DNA of 64,000 nucleotides from JARRKU01 sp963675565 (GCA_963675565.2 CAXXYD010000001.1:558001-622000), one strand, 5' to 3'; positions 37,101 through 45,510 are shown, numbered from the stretch's first letter. Made by a program: numbers and translations. Notes: generated by a model from the letters alone, not told the origin.

Positions 37101-37248
37101 CTTCCAAAACGCCGAGGATTCGGCTGGCACTAAATGCGGTGGCTTCAATGAGCATGTCCATTGAAATCCGGTCGGGAATCAGTGCAGCAAAAATCATCAG
37201 AAGGTTTTCGTCCGACTTCAGTGCATTCAACCCGCGTTGATTTTTCAT
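34138..37248 (-). CDS. Large sigma54-dependent activator (TPR-GAF-AAA+-Fis)
   Basis: 1036 aa. A winged-helix-like start (about 15-70) leads into a long helical TPR-like region (about 100-540), then a GAF domain (about 550-690). The sigma54 AAA+ domain (about 715-950) has Walker A GETGVGKE and an intact GAFTGA loop. A Fis-type HTH closes it (about 1000-1036). No receiver domain is present, so it is not a two-component partner; a small ligand is likely sensed by the GAF or TPR part. It is divergent from the molybdoenzyme operon, whose promoter has a sigma54 consensus, so it is its probable activator. Confidence 0.88.
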   Translation of the reverse strand: MKNQRGLNALKSDENLLMIFAALIPDRISMDMLIEATAFSASRILGVLEALTQKGVLGRHPSRTLGLYRFVKSETADGFLEAADQKDVVESAKWMMALIEAQDEECTAKDLTLARLYYYADIEFFPVERVLRATDELKRENHVDAAATYFKMILDKTPGRMESKADKRMFVQAALGLVDLHGYRIPLTVQDVYLRQARRFCKEIDDAGMVARINLVYARTLSRTGTRGDQIHGLIEESFRLAAQTGDPHITRKTEIAKCVQLHWEGHIAEALDRWDKAVGHLEELSFDEDDLRHYAALGWGYGICGQTARGIGLCDVVLKKALSIKHEALQCYVLMMAGMTLFEARRVTEGAHYFKQAMAFPEATQGDFVLSHAHLALAFADYQARRFEAALVHIEKGFFYLKRLAWPHHRAPWAIECIEGLERRGMAMGEIHFDTEIDRIVAWPDLYMQGVAHRWRAHKNMQCKADQKMILLDFTQSLQCLRLSGAQFELAQTHAGMARFYLGQGNDQKAVASAQFSRKIFHAVNEGLFPKDLEHLIVKENPEQMLLGTMINVGNSIGTIRNRTVLLERIITLAMRLTLAERGGVFLLVDDHMELAASRNLEPGIMEQPQFAKSVQIIKKVAAANCGELIEKPQPGSTALLEALGLSWIICSPIALHSRVLGVFYLDSAHRPRGLQEKGLDLIEAIGVQVAIALDNAEAYEEIAFLRDRLENESRFFQSEVEQSHNFSRIIGQSRAIEMIQAQMQKVGPSDTAVLIEGETGVGKELVARGIHRMSKRADGPFIPLNTAVLSEGIVASELFGHEKGAFTGALQRHPGRFELADGGTIFLDDIQNLSMDIQAKLLRAVQEKKFERVGGTTTKASDFRIIAASNQPLKTLVERGQFRSDLYYRLNVFPILIPPLRERTDDIAPLVHHFVERFNRKLGKRITRVSSRDMGRLLKYPFPGNVRELEHIIERAAILSDGKSLVLPEIKKDMVFNPQTEKRLSLEEYTRLYLLDTLETCKWRVSGPHGAAKVLKVKPTTLFAKMKRLGISRK

Positions 37249-37659
37249 TGCGATCTTCTTTCGGAAAGTGGAAAATGGAAAATAGAAACCGTTTGAATTG
37301 GATCTCAGGCTGATAAATTACATTATTTTGTAATTTTTTACAATTCCGTTTTTCAGTCAATGACAGCATCGTTCATTCTTCGTATCGGTTTCTTAAACGT
37401 CGGCCATCCATCGATAGCGAAAAGTAACGGACAATAATAAATTTATACTATATTTTCTATAGCTTGAAGATCAGCCTTAAGGAACGGGGCGACAAAAACC
37501 CAAAACGGGATAGAGGCGCCAGGCCGCTTCACCCATGGCCATCTATATTTTTTACATTATATTGTTTTATTTATATTATTTTGTGAATTATTCTGCCGGC
37601 AAAATGCGTTAACTTCCTTTTAACTTATTATTTCAATTGGTTATAATTTTCTAACACCT

Positions 37660-37675
37660 CGGCACCATCCTTGCT
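37660..37675 (+). promoter_or_regulatory. Sigma54 promoter upstream of the molybdoenzyme operon
   Basis: CGGCACCATCCTTGCT fits TGGCAC N5 TTGCW at all but the first base, with GG at 37661-37662 and GC at 37673-37674 (10 nt between). Predicted start near 37686. The 522-bp gap 37249-37770 is AT-rich and otherwise holds only a 7-nt GGAAAAT-type repeat at 37263-37283 and a weak AT hairpin (37315-37336). Confidence 0.8.
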
Positions 37676-37833
37676 AGTCATTAGATCAGCGCGGCGATGC
37701 ATCCTGACGGCACCGCCCCGGCGCGGAAAAGCGAGCGGCGATTCAAACGGTTAATGCCAAGAGCGGCAAAATGCTACCGCAACCGCTTTTCTCAATGACG
37801 ACCACGCGGGATATGAATGGAGGCAATGGACCG

Positions 37834-40443
37834 ATGGCGAACATCAAGACCAAGGACAAGACAGTATTGAGAAGTTTGGGATTGGGCGGTTTTTTCGGCG
37901 GGGGCGCCGAGGGGATGGTGGATGTCAAAGATGGAAAAATCGTGCGCGTACGGCCGTTGCGCTACGGATGGAAATACCGCAAGGATGATGTGCGCCAGTG
38001 GAAGATTGAAAGGAATGGAAAGACCATAGAATCCACCTGGAAGTCGCTCCCCGGCCCCTTTTCTCTGGCGTACAAAAAGCGGGTCTATTCCGCCAACCGA
38101 ATTCAATTCCCGCTTCAGCGAATTGACTGGGACCCCAATGGCGAACGCAATCCCCAGAATCGCGGCAAAAGCAAATACAAGCGAATTTCCTGGGATGAGG
38201 CCAGCGACATTATTGCCGGCGAGCTGAAACGCATCCACAAAAAATACGGAGTCAATGCCGTGCTCATGCAGGGCGACGGCCACGGGGAATGCAAAACCAT
38301 CAATACGCCCCACGGGCATTCTGCAACGCTTCTCGACAACATGGGCGGATTTACCTTGCAGGTCAGAAATCCGGACAGTTGGGAGGGCTGGTACTGGGGC
38401 GCCAAGCATGTCTGGGGCCAGGGCGCGCAGGGCAATATGTTCCCCACGGCCAATACGGTCAGCGACACCACCGAGCACGCCGAGATGGTGCTGTTCTGGG
38501 GCTGCGATCCGGAAACCACCCCCTGGGGATTCACCGGCCAGTTTCCCAGCCGATTGTGTTATTTCTGGTCTGAGGTGGGGATTAAACAGGTCTACATCTG
38601 CCCGGACGTGAATTACGGGTGTGCGGTGCATGCCGACAAGTGGATTCCCGTTCTGCCCAACACCGATTCGGCCCTTCAGCTGGCCATTGCCTATATCTGG
38701 ATCACCGAGGATCTGTACGACAAGGATTACGTGGAATCGCACGTAGTGGGCATGGACCAATTTACCGCCTATGTATTGGGGGAAGAGGACCGTGTGGCCA
38801 AGACACCGGCCTGGGCATCCCAAAAATGCGGAGTGCCCGAGTGGACCATCAAAGCCCTGGCTCGGGAATTTGCCGCCAATACCACCTCCATTGCACATTA
38901 TTTTGGCGGGGGGCTGATCCGCGGGCCGTTTTCCCATGAAAATGCGCGCCTGGAAGTCATTTTGCTCGGAATGCAGGGATTGGGCGGACCCGGGGTTCAC
39001 CAGCTGCAGCTGACCTATTTCGGCATGCCGCGCAAAGAGGGGCTGGCGGGAAATTTTCTGTGGAATCCTGAAATTGAGGAACGATTGTCTATTCCGGTGA
39101 TCTCTTCGGTCACGGCCTGGCAACAGCAGGTATTGCCCAAATGCCTGGTGCACAAAGCCATCCAATCCGACGAACCCATTACCTTCCGGGGCACCGGTGC
39201 CATCGAGGCCTTGGTCCAGGACCAGTTCAATGAATATGCCTATCCCCTGCCGGAGGAAGAGGACGGCTGCCGCATCCGCATGATGTGGACGGACAGCCCC
39301 TGCCGGATTACCTGCTGGAACGGCGGCAACGAAACGGAATTGGCCCTGCGCAATCCGGAAATCGAAACCATCGTGGCCCAGCACCCCTGGCTGGAAAACG
39401 ACTGCCTGTATGCCGATATCATCCTGCCGGCCAATACCCACATGGAGGTGGAAGATATTGTCACCAACATCCGCCAGGGAACCCCGCAGCCCAACATGAT
39501 GATCTGCGAAAAAGCCATCGACCCGGTGGGCGAGTCCAAAAGCGATTTCGAAGTGGTCCTGGAGGTGGCCAAAAAACTGGGACACGAAAAATCTATGACC
39601 CAGGGGATTTCCGATCGCGATATGATGAAAAAAATATGGGCGTATATGGGTGGTGAAAAACTGATATCCTGGGACGAACTGTGGGAGAAGAAATATTTTA
39701 TCTACAGCACCGCCGAGGATTGGAAAAACGATCCTCCCGGGATGCGTCAGTTTTATTCAGATCCGGTGAAACACAAGCTGCCGACCCCGTCGGGCAAGCT
39801 CGAGTTTTACTCGGAAACTCTGGCCAAACATTACCCCGATGACAAGGAGCGGCCGCCGGTTCCCAAATGGATCGAAAGAAGCACCATGCACGATGAACGG
39901 CTGTCCAGCCCACGGGCCAAAGTCTATCCGCTGCTGTTGATGTCCAACCACGGCCGCTGGCGCGTCCACGCCCAGTGTGACGATATCACCTGGACCCGGG
40001 AGGTCGGCACCTGCAAAGTAACCGGACCGGACGGGTACAAATACGAACCGTTGTGGATGCATCCGACGGAGGCGAAAAAACGGGGCATACGCCATGGCGA
40101 TATCGTCAAAATATTCAATCACCGCGGCATTGTACTTGCCGGCGCATATGTCACGGAACGATTGATGCCCGGCGTGGTTTACATCGATCATGGCGCCCGG
40201 GCCGATGCCATCAAAGTTGGAGAAATCGAGCGCGGCGGGGCCATCAATACCATATCGCCGGAGGGTATTATTTCGGAAAACTGCGCGGGGCAGGCCACCA
40301 GCGGTTACCTGGTGCAGGTCGAACGGCTCTCCGGTGCCGAGATGGACCAGTGGCGCAGAGATTATCCCGAAGCATTTGAACGCAAATATGATCCGGCGGC
40401 CGGTTTGCGGTTTGACGCCTGGGTGGTGGGAGGTGACGAATAA
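37834..40443 (+). CDS. Transhydroxylase-like molybdopterin oxidoreductase, large subunit (AthL-like)
   Basis: About 869 aa, DMSO-reductase family. The N-terminal Cys motif for an iron-sulfur cluster is absent. The stretch NPDSWEGWYWG (Asp181-Ser182 from this start) matches, from memory, the Asp-Ser in the active site of Pelobacter pyrogallol-phloroglucinol transhydroxylase, and a nearby His at about 150 fits the same pattern. It lacks a Tat signal. ATG 37834 follows GGAGG at 37819-37823 (10 nt); upstream ATGs (37771, 37795) have no ribosome site, and this length is close to the 875 aa of AthL. The paired small subunit supports the family. Substrate could be pyrogallol, resorcinol or another hydroxylated aromatic. 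Confidence 0.8.
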   Translation: MANIKTKDKTVLRSLGLGGFFGGGAEGMVDVKDGKIVRVRPLRYGWKYRKDDVRQWKIERNGKTIESTWKSLPGPFSLAYKKRVYSANRIQFPLQRIDWDPNGERNPQNRGKSKYKRISWDEASDIIAGELKRIHKKYGVNAVLMQGDGHGECKTINTPHGHSATLLDNMGGFTLQVRNPDSWEGWYWGAKHVWGQGAQGNMFPTANTVSDTTEHAEMVLFWGCDPETTPWGFTGQFPSRLCYFWSEVGIKQVYICPDVNYGCAVHADKWIPVLPNTDSALQLAIAYIWITEDLYDKDYVESHVVGMDQFTAYVLGEEDRVAKTPAWASQKCGVPEWTIKALAREFAANTTSIAHYFGGGLIRGPFSHENARLEVILLGMQGLGGPGVHQLQLTYFGMPRKEGLAGNFLWNPEIEERLSIPVISSVTAWQQQVLPKCLVHKAIQSDEPITFRGTGAIEALVQDQFNEYAYPLPEEEDGCRIRMMWTDSPCRITCWNGGNETELALRNPEIETIVAQHPWLENDCLYADIILPANTHMEVEDIVTNIRQGTPQPNMMICEKAIDPVGESKSDFEVVLEVAKKLGHEKSMTQGISDRDMMKKIWAYMGGEKLISWDELWEKKYFIYSTAEDWKNDPPGMRQFYSDPVKHKLPTPSGKLEFYSETLAKHYPDDKERPPVPKWIERSTMHDERLSSPRAKVYPLLLMSNHGRWRVHAQCDDITWTREVGTCKVTGPDGYKYEPLWMHPTEAKKRGIRHGDIVKIFNHRGIVLAGAYVTERLMPGVVYIDHGARADAIKVGEIERGGAINTISPEGIISENCAGQATSGYLVQVERLSGAEMDQWRRDYPEAFERKYDPAAGLRFDAWVVGGDE

Positions 40444-41279
40444 TGAAGGTATTTGCCATAGATTTATCGGTATGCAACGGCTGTTACTGCTGCCAGATCG
40501 CGTGCAAGGACGAGCACGTGGCCAACGACTGGAGCCCGTACGCCAAGCCCCAGCCGGACACGGGCCAGTTCTGGATCGGCATCACCGAGAAAGTGCGCGG
40601 CCAGGTGCCCAAGGTCAAGGTGAGCTACATTCCGCACCTGTGCCAGCACTGCGACGATGCGCCGTGCATTGCCCAGTGCGAGGTCGGGGCCATTGTCAAG
40701 CGCGACGACGGCATCGTGCTCATCGAGCCGGACAAGTGCACCGGGTGCAAGCTGTGCGCGGACACGTGTCCGCACGATGCGATTTTTTTCAACGAGAACC
40801 TGAACATCGCCCAAAAGTGCACGGGCTGCAGCCATCTGCGCGACAGCGAGCCGGACGAGTGGCCGGTGCCGCGCTGCGTGGACCAGTGTCCCACCGACGC
40901 GCTGCGATTCGGTGAAGAGGAAGAGTTCGCCGATTTCATCCAGGAAGCCGAGCTGCTCAATCCGGGCGCAGGCACCAAGGGCCGGGTGTACTACAAGCAC
41001 CTGCCCAAAAAGTTTGTTGCCGGCACGGTTTACGAACCGATCATAAAAGAGGTGGTCATCGGCGCCAGTTGCACGCTCAAGGATACGCAGAGCGCGCAGA
41101 CCTACAATGTGCAGACGGACAATTTTGGCGATTTCTGGTTCCGCGGCCTTGAAGATGACCGGTCTTTTGTATTGACCATAGAAAAAAACGGCCACCAAAA
41201 AATGATCGATGCTATTACTACGGATAGAGACTTGAGTCTCGGGGATATCCCCTTGGCGCTCTATGGGAATAAGGAGTAA
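40443..41279 (+). CDS. Transhydroxylase-like iron-sulfur subunit (AthS-like)
   Basis: 278 aa. Ferredoxin-like N-terminal region (1-170) with several Cys clusters (CNGCYCCQIAC, CQHCDDAPC, CTGCKLCADTC), likely three 4Fe-4S clusters. A C-terminal transthyretin/carboxypeptidase-regulatory-like beta domain follows (about 190-270). This set matches the transhydroxylase small subunit. It overlaps the large-subunit stop (TAATG), with GGAGGTGA upstream. Codon use from about 40490 to 40980 is strongly G/C at third positions, while the rest of the gene and its neighbours are more mixed, as if that part was exchanged. Confidence 0.85.
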   Translation: MKVFAIDLSVCNGCYCCQIACKDEHVANDWSPYAKPQPDTGQFWIGITEKVRGQVPKVKVSYIPHLCQHCDDAPCIAQCEVGAIVKRDDGIVLIEPDKCTGCKLCADTCPHDAIFFNENLNIAQKCTGCSHLRDSEPDEWPVPRCVDQCPTDALRFGEEEEFADFIQEAELLNPGAGTKGRVYYKHLPKKFVAGTVYEPIIKEVVIGASCTLKDTQSAQTYNVQTDNFGDFWFRGLEDDRSFVLTIEKNGHQKMIDAITTDRDLSLGDIPLALYGNKE

Positions 41280-41283
41280 AAAA

Positions 41284-42099
41284 ATGGCAGTTATTACTAT
41301 TTCGAGGGGGACTTTCAGTGGTGGCAAGGCCATAGCGGAAGCAGTTGCTGCCCGTTTGGGTTACCCGTGTGTCAGCCGGGAGACGATGCTGCAAGACGCG
41401 TCCAATGATTTTGGCGTCGCCGAAGAGCACCTGGATCATATCGTCAGCGAACGACCGAAACCGTGGCAGCAAAACCGTGACCGCCGTGCAGCATTCATGA
41501 ACTTTATTCGGGCTGCATTGCTCAAACGTTCAAAAGATGGCCAACTGGTATACCATGGCCACGCCGGACATCTATTGCTCAGCGGTGTGGCCAATATTTT
41601 ACGTGTTCGGGTGATTGCCAGCAAAGCGTACCGCATCGATGCAGCCATGAAAGATTTCAATATAGACCGCAGAGCGGCGATTGCACAAATTGAAAAGGAT
41701 GATGCCCATACTACTAAATGGACCCGCTTTCTTTATGACGTGGAATGGGATGACCCGTTTCTGTACGACATGGTTCTGAATCTTGAGCATGTGAGTATCC
41801 CTTCCGCGGTGTCGGCCATTATCCAAATGGCCCAGACAGATGATTTTAAACCCAACGATGCCTTTCGTACCAGCTTCGAGAATCAAATGATCAGCAGCAT
41901 GGTCTGGTGTTCGCTGGCCAAAGCCGAACTTGCCACCGCTGCCGATGTGGCCATCGAGGTGGAACGCGGCGTGGTCACCATTTCAGGCACCGCCCAGTCC
42001 GAGGCACAAGTCGACACCATCTTGGAAATCGCCCGGCAGACCCCTGGCGTCAAAGATGCCATTTCAAATATGCGTGTCGGAGCGAAATGGTATTGGTAA
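41284..42099 (+). CDS. Cytidylate kinase-like protein with BON domain
   Basis: 271 aa. N-terminal cytidylate kinase-like P-loop domain (ITISRGTFSGGKAIAEAVA, matching the family pattern ISRxxGSGGxxIA), residues about 1-195. A C-terminal BON domain lies at about 200-268 (DVAIEVERGVVTISG and TPGVKDAISNMRV). AAGGAG precedes ATG 41284 by 8 nt; a frame extending to 41263 is rejected. It lies 4 bp after the small subunit, so it is in the sigma54-driven operon. The fusion and its place with a molybdoenzyme are odd; a housekeeping CMP kinase role is unlikely. Confidence 0.75.
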   Translation: MAVITISRGTFSGGKAIAEAVAARLGYPCVSRETMLQDASNDFGVAEEHLDHIVSERPKPWQQNRDRRAAFMNFIRAALLKRSKDGQLVYHGHAGHLLLSGVANILRVRVIASKAYRIDAAMKDFNIDRRAAIAQIEKDDAHTTKWTRFLYDVEWDDPFLYDMVLNLEHVSIPSAVSAIIQMAQTDDFKPNDAFRTSFENQMISSMVWCSLAKAELATAADVAIEVERGVVTISGTAQSEAQVDTILEIARQTPGVKDAISNMRVGAKWYW

Positions 42100-42258
42100 T
42101 GGCAATAACCGGTGGACGTCTGCCCGTGCCTTCTGCTCGGCGGTGAAAGCCCGGCCGCAGCGATCCAGCTATAATAGGCAGGTGGATTTTAAAGTGCCGT
42201 GTGGCAGCTCCCACGGCCAACGCTGCTTTGGCAGCAACCTGTCGGCAATTCTCCGGGG

Positions 42259-43224
42259 TTAATATGCCAGGCCGACTTTTTTTCGTACCTTGCGCAAGGT
42301 TTTACTGCCGATGCAGCGCGCTTTCTGCGCTCCCTCGGCAAGAATTTTGCGCAAGCCATCCGTGTCGGCAAGCAACTCATTCCGACGTTCAACATAGGGA
42401 TCGAAAAAGTCGCGTACGGTCTCGAACAGCTCCTGTTTGACCTCGCCGTAACCAAGGCCGCCGGAAAGGTAGCGCTTGCGCAGGGCCTCTTCCCTCTCTT
42501 TATCCAGAAAGAGGCGGTAGATCTGAAAGACATTGCACTTTTCAGGGTCTTTGGGGTCTTGCACCGGTGTGGGATCAGTGACGATTCGCATAATCTGTTT
42601 GCGCAGCGCTTTTTCATCCAGGAACAGGTCGATGGTGTTGCCGTAACTTTTACTCATTTTCTGTCCGTTCAGCCCGGGAATGGTGGCCACGTCCTCATTG
42701 ATATCCGGTTCGGGAATGGTGAACAGGTCGCCGTATGCATTATTGAATTTGAGCGCGATATCGCGGGTCACCTCCACGTGCTGCTTCTGGTCCTTGCCGA
42801 CAGGAACTTTCTCGCTCTGGAACATCAGGATGTCGGCACCCATCAGCACCGGATATGCAAAAAGGCCGTGGTTGGCGGCAATCCCCTTGCCCACTTTGTC
42901 TTTATAGCTGTGGCAGCGCTCCAGCAGCCCCATGGGGGTGAAATTAGACAGAACCCAGGTCAGTTCCTGCACTTCGGGCATATCGGACTGCACCCAGAAG
43001 ATGCTCTTCTGGGGGTCCAAGCCCAGGGCCAGAAAATTGGCCGCCGCCTCCAGGGTTCCCCGGGCCAGGGCCTTGCCGTCGCTGAGCGAGGTCATGGCAT
43101 GATAATTGGCAATGAAGCAGAACAGTTCCTCCTGCTCCTGGTATTCGATCATCTTTTTCATCATGCCGAAGTAGTTGCCCAGGTGCAAAGACCCTGAAGG
43201 TTGAATCCCGGATAGTACACGCAT
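42259..43224 (-). CDS. trpS: Tryptophan-tRNA ligase
   Basis: 321 aa class I aminoacyl-tRNA synthetase. HIGH-type motif GSLHLGNY at 11-18 and KMSKS at 189-193, with the usual helical C-domain. It charges tRNA-Trp. It converges with the BON protein gene; the 159-bp gap 42100-42258 has two short hairpins (stems GCCGTG/CACGGC and GCTGC/GCAGC) that could end transcription, without clear T-runs. No T-box was recognised upstream. Confidence 0.95.
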   Translation of the reverse strand: MRVLSGIQPSGSLHLGNYFGMMKKMIEYQEQEELFCFIANYHAMTSLSDGKALARGTLEAAANFLALGLDPQKSIFWVQSDMPEVQELTWVLSNFTPMGLLERCHSYKDKVGKGIAANHGLFAYPVLMGADILMFQSEKVPVGKDQKQHVEVTRDIALKFNNAYGDLFTIPEPDINEDVATIPGLNGQKMSKSYGNTIDLFLDEKALRKQIMRIVTDPTPVQDPKDPEKCNVFQIYRLFLDKEREEALRKRYLSGGLGYGEVKQELFETVRDFFDPYVERRNELLADTDGLRKILAEGAQKARCIGSKTLRKVRKKVGLAY

Positions 43225-43321
43225 TTGTTTTTCTCCTGATCATTGATGGTATTAAAAAATAAAAAATCCACCGACTCCGGGCCACAACTTTTGTTTGTTG
43301 CGTGTGCACGAAGCAGTATCG

Positions 43322-43655
43322 TTAATATTGGGAATCATTGGTGTTTTTAGTCGAATGTCCATTTGCATTGTAACGCCAACGCAGCCCGGCCCAAGTTAGC
43401 ACAAAAAACAGGCCGGTCAAACCCCAGAGCCAAGCCCATTCAAAACGGATTTGCCGAATTGCCGGACTCACCGGCGGCGGTGCGCTCGTTCCGGATGACT
43501 GAAATCATTCCGATACCGATAAGCATGGTCTGCTGGAGAATAAGGATCAGCACCCCGGGCACAATATAGGTGACATAGCCCATGAATGGATTGAACAACG
43601 TCCGATCCACGAAGTTAAGCGGAGAATGGTCCACCCGCTCCCTAACTGCGGCGCA
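43322..43655 (-). pseudogene. Decayed ABC-2 type permease fragment
   Basis: In one frame (down from 43655) the peptide has YVTYIVPGVLILILQQTM and IGIGM, typical of ABC-2 permeases. That frame stops at 43440. The next frame continues with WAWLWGLTGLFFVLTWAGLR, a plausible last membrane helix, ending at TAA 43322-43324. A frameshift and loss of the N-terminal half are the simplest reading. It lies between trpS and the Ada/AlkA gene; no ATPase partner is present. Confidence 0.5.
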
Positions 43656-45114
43656 TCATCCATAAAAGCATGGCCGCATAGGAGCGCCATGGTCGCCAGC
43701 GCTCAGCCATTTTTCGAATGTGGGCCGTGTTCAGGGGCTGCCCCGCGGAGGAAAACGCCTTGACGATTCCCAAATCGCCGGCCGGGAAAGCATCCTTATC
43801 ACCCAGGCCCCGCATGGCAATAGTTTGGGCGGTCCATTCACCGATTCCTTTCAGGTCCGTACAGTGCTGGATGAACGTGTCGGGATCGCTGGCGTTCTCC
43901 AGATCGAGGGTACCCGAAAGAACTGCCCGGGCAAGGCCCGTGATGGCGGCAGCCTTGTTGCGGGTCAGACCGCAGGTGTGCAATTCGGCCCCTTGCAGCC
44001 GCATCGGGCCTGGAAACACCTTTCCAATGCCTCTGGGTGCCGGCAGCAAAAGATCTTCAGCAAAAGCGGAAACAATTCGGCCCACCAGTTTTGTGGCAAC
44101 GCCCACCGACACCAGTTGGCCGACGACGGCGCGCACGGCGAATTCAAAGGCATCCCAACCCACCGGAACCCTCAGGCCGGGATAACGCCGCCAGACCGGG
44201 CCCAACAGCGGGTCCTCTCCCAATAAGGCGCCCAGGAACCGGGGATCGGCATCCAGATCGAGCATGCGCCGGACCCGCCACACCACGGGCATCAGGCACG
44301 ACAAGCCGGATGCATGCAGCTCCAGCCGAACGGCATGGGCATTCGGTACATTTTGAAGGGACAGCCAACCCCGCTGCCCGTTCAGGCAAAAGCTTCTCTG
44401 GTAAATTTCATCCGTAACCTTTTCAACGCCGGCAACGGCGCGCAATCTGAAATAATCCAGCAAAGCAGACCAGTCCAACGGTGGCCGGTAAAACAGCTTA
44501 ATCGCGCAGGATTTTAGGCCGGGCCGAGTTTGAACGGCCAAGGGATTTCTGAAGCAAAACGGGTCACGCCGGTAAAGAGCGGACAATGCATCCAACATCC
44601 GGGGGGCATTTTCAAACCTTGTGCCGGCGGCAATCTCTTCCGGGGACAGCGCCGTATCGGTAAGCAGCATTTTGGCAAATCCCAATTGAAATGTCCGCCA
44701 ACACCTTGACGGCGTAGCACCGACAAAGATGTCAAAATCATTCTGCCCCTGACCCGCCTTTTCTTTGATGGATAAAGCCTGGCTCCCCGAATTCCTGCCA
44801 GGGAACAGCCCCTGGTGGATTCGTCCAAGTAAATTGCGAACCGCCCAGCTTGTGGAAGGTTGAATGGGGCGCTCGGGCGCCAGTTCGGGACGGCAGCGAA
44901 GGCACGGTCGAAATCCGGCCGCTTCAGCCTGAGCCCTGCTTTCGAAAAAAATATGGTTTGACGCCAGTGGCGGTTTTACCGGACAGATTGGTCGGCAATA
45001 AATTTTGCTGGTGACAGCCCCGGAGAAAAAAATCCCGTCATATCGCACATCCCGGGCCACCCGCGAGCTGCGGCAAACATCAAAAGATAAAGAACGGATT
45101 TTCTGGGTTTGCAT
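43642..45114 (-). CDS. Ada-type/AlkA DNA repair fusion
   Basis: About 490 aa from ATG 45114. The Ada metal-binding domain has CRPIC and CLRC (four Cys). An AraC-type HTH region follows (about 100-195). The C-terminal AlkA glycosylase (about 205-490) has an HhH line LKGIGEWTAQTIA and the catalytic Asp in FPAGDLGI (about 446). The O6-methylguanine transferase domain of E. coli Ada is absent. It thus joins a methyl-phosphotriester sensor/regulator and a 3-methyladenine glycosylase. The frame extends to 45519 antisense to the riboswitch; that part is rejected. Confidence 0.88.
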   Translation of the reverse strand: MQTQKIRSLSFDVCRSSRVARDVRYDGIFFSGAVTSKIYCRPICPVKPPLASNHIFFESRAQAEAAGFRPCLRCRPELAPERPIQPSTSWAVRNLLGRIHQGLFPGRNSGSQALSIKEKAGQGQNDFDIFVGATPSRCWRTFQLGFAKMLLTDTALSPEEIAAGTRFENAPRMLDALSALYRRDPFCFRNPLAVQTRPGLKSCAIKLFYRPPLDWSALLDYFRLRAVAGVEKVTDEIYQRSFCLNGQRGWLSLQNVPNAHAVRLELHASGLSCLMPVVWRVRRMLDLDADPRFLGALLGEDPLLGPVWRRYPGLRVPVGWDAFEFAVRAVVGQLVSVGVATKLVGRIVSAFAEDLLLPAPRGIGKVFPGPMRLQGAELHTCGLTRNKAAAITGLARAVLSGTLDLENASDPDTFIQHCTDLKGIGEWTAQTIAMRGLGDKDAFPAGDLGIVKAFSSAGQPLNTAHIRKMAERWRPWRSYAAMLLWMMRRS

Positions 45115-45412
45115 ACGCACCGCCCATCGTCCAGCCTGCGGTTCAATCGCTTTATTCGATATCAGAGCGCACAACAGTGCGCTCTGTTGAGCGCTCGGAA
45201 TCGAATCCGAATCCTGGGCAACACGCTCTTGAAAAGGTCTTTTTCGGAAGATACCAGGCTTTGAACCATTTACAAAGTGCTTTCTATGAACCTTAGGGGG
45301 TGCATCGGCTGTTGAAAACTGTGGGAAGCCGGTCGTTTGCAGAAGCCCTGCGGGTTCATGGATCGGATGGAAACAGGCCCGTACCGACACGCTCCAAAAA
45401 GCTATTGCATTT

Positions 45413-45447
45413 CCCAGCGTCAGCACATAGAATCTGCTGACGCTGGG
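45413..45447 (+). promoter_or_regulatory. Stable hairpin overlapping the 5' end of the TPP riboswitch
   Basis: CCCAGCGTCAGCA (45413-45425) is the exact complement of TGCTGACGCTGGG (45435-45447), 13 bp with a 9-nt loop. The 3' arm includes the CGCT that would form riboswitch stem P1, so the two folds exclude each other. Confidence 0.75.
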
Positions 45448-45510
45448 GGTGCGAATTCGCTGAGATAAACCCTTGGAACCTGATCCGGGTAATACCGGCG
45501 AAGGGAAGCG
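45441..45510 (+). ncRNA. TPP riboswitch (THI element) of thiC
   Basis: Conserved blocks in order: GGGGGTGCG, CTGAGA (45460-45465), ACCC, GAACCTGATC, GGGTAATACC and GGCGAAGGGAAGCG. P1 is CGCT (45441-45444) with AGCG (45507-45510). This aptamer binds thiamine pyrophosphate and turns off downstream thiamine genes. It lies 360 bp upstream of thiC, with a terminator and a repeat element in between. Confidence 0.92.

Noticed and set aside
37792..39585. 597-aa open frame on the - strand opposite the molybdoenzyme gene
   Set aside because: A shadow of a long gene with high G/C third positions; no domain recognised, while the + strand has clear family motifs.
42190..42258. Hairpins between the kinase/BON gene and trpS as a strong bidirectional terminator
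   Set aside because: Stems of 5-6 bp are visible but neither is followed by a T-run, so only a weak role can be supported.
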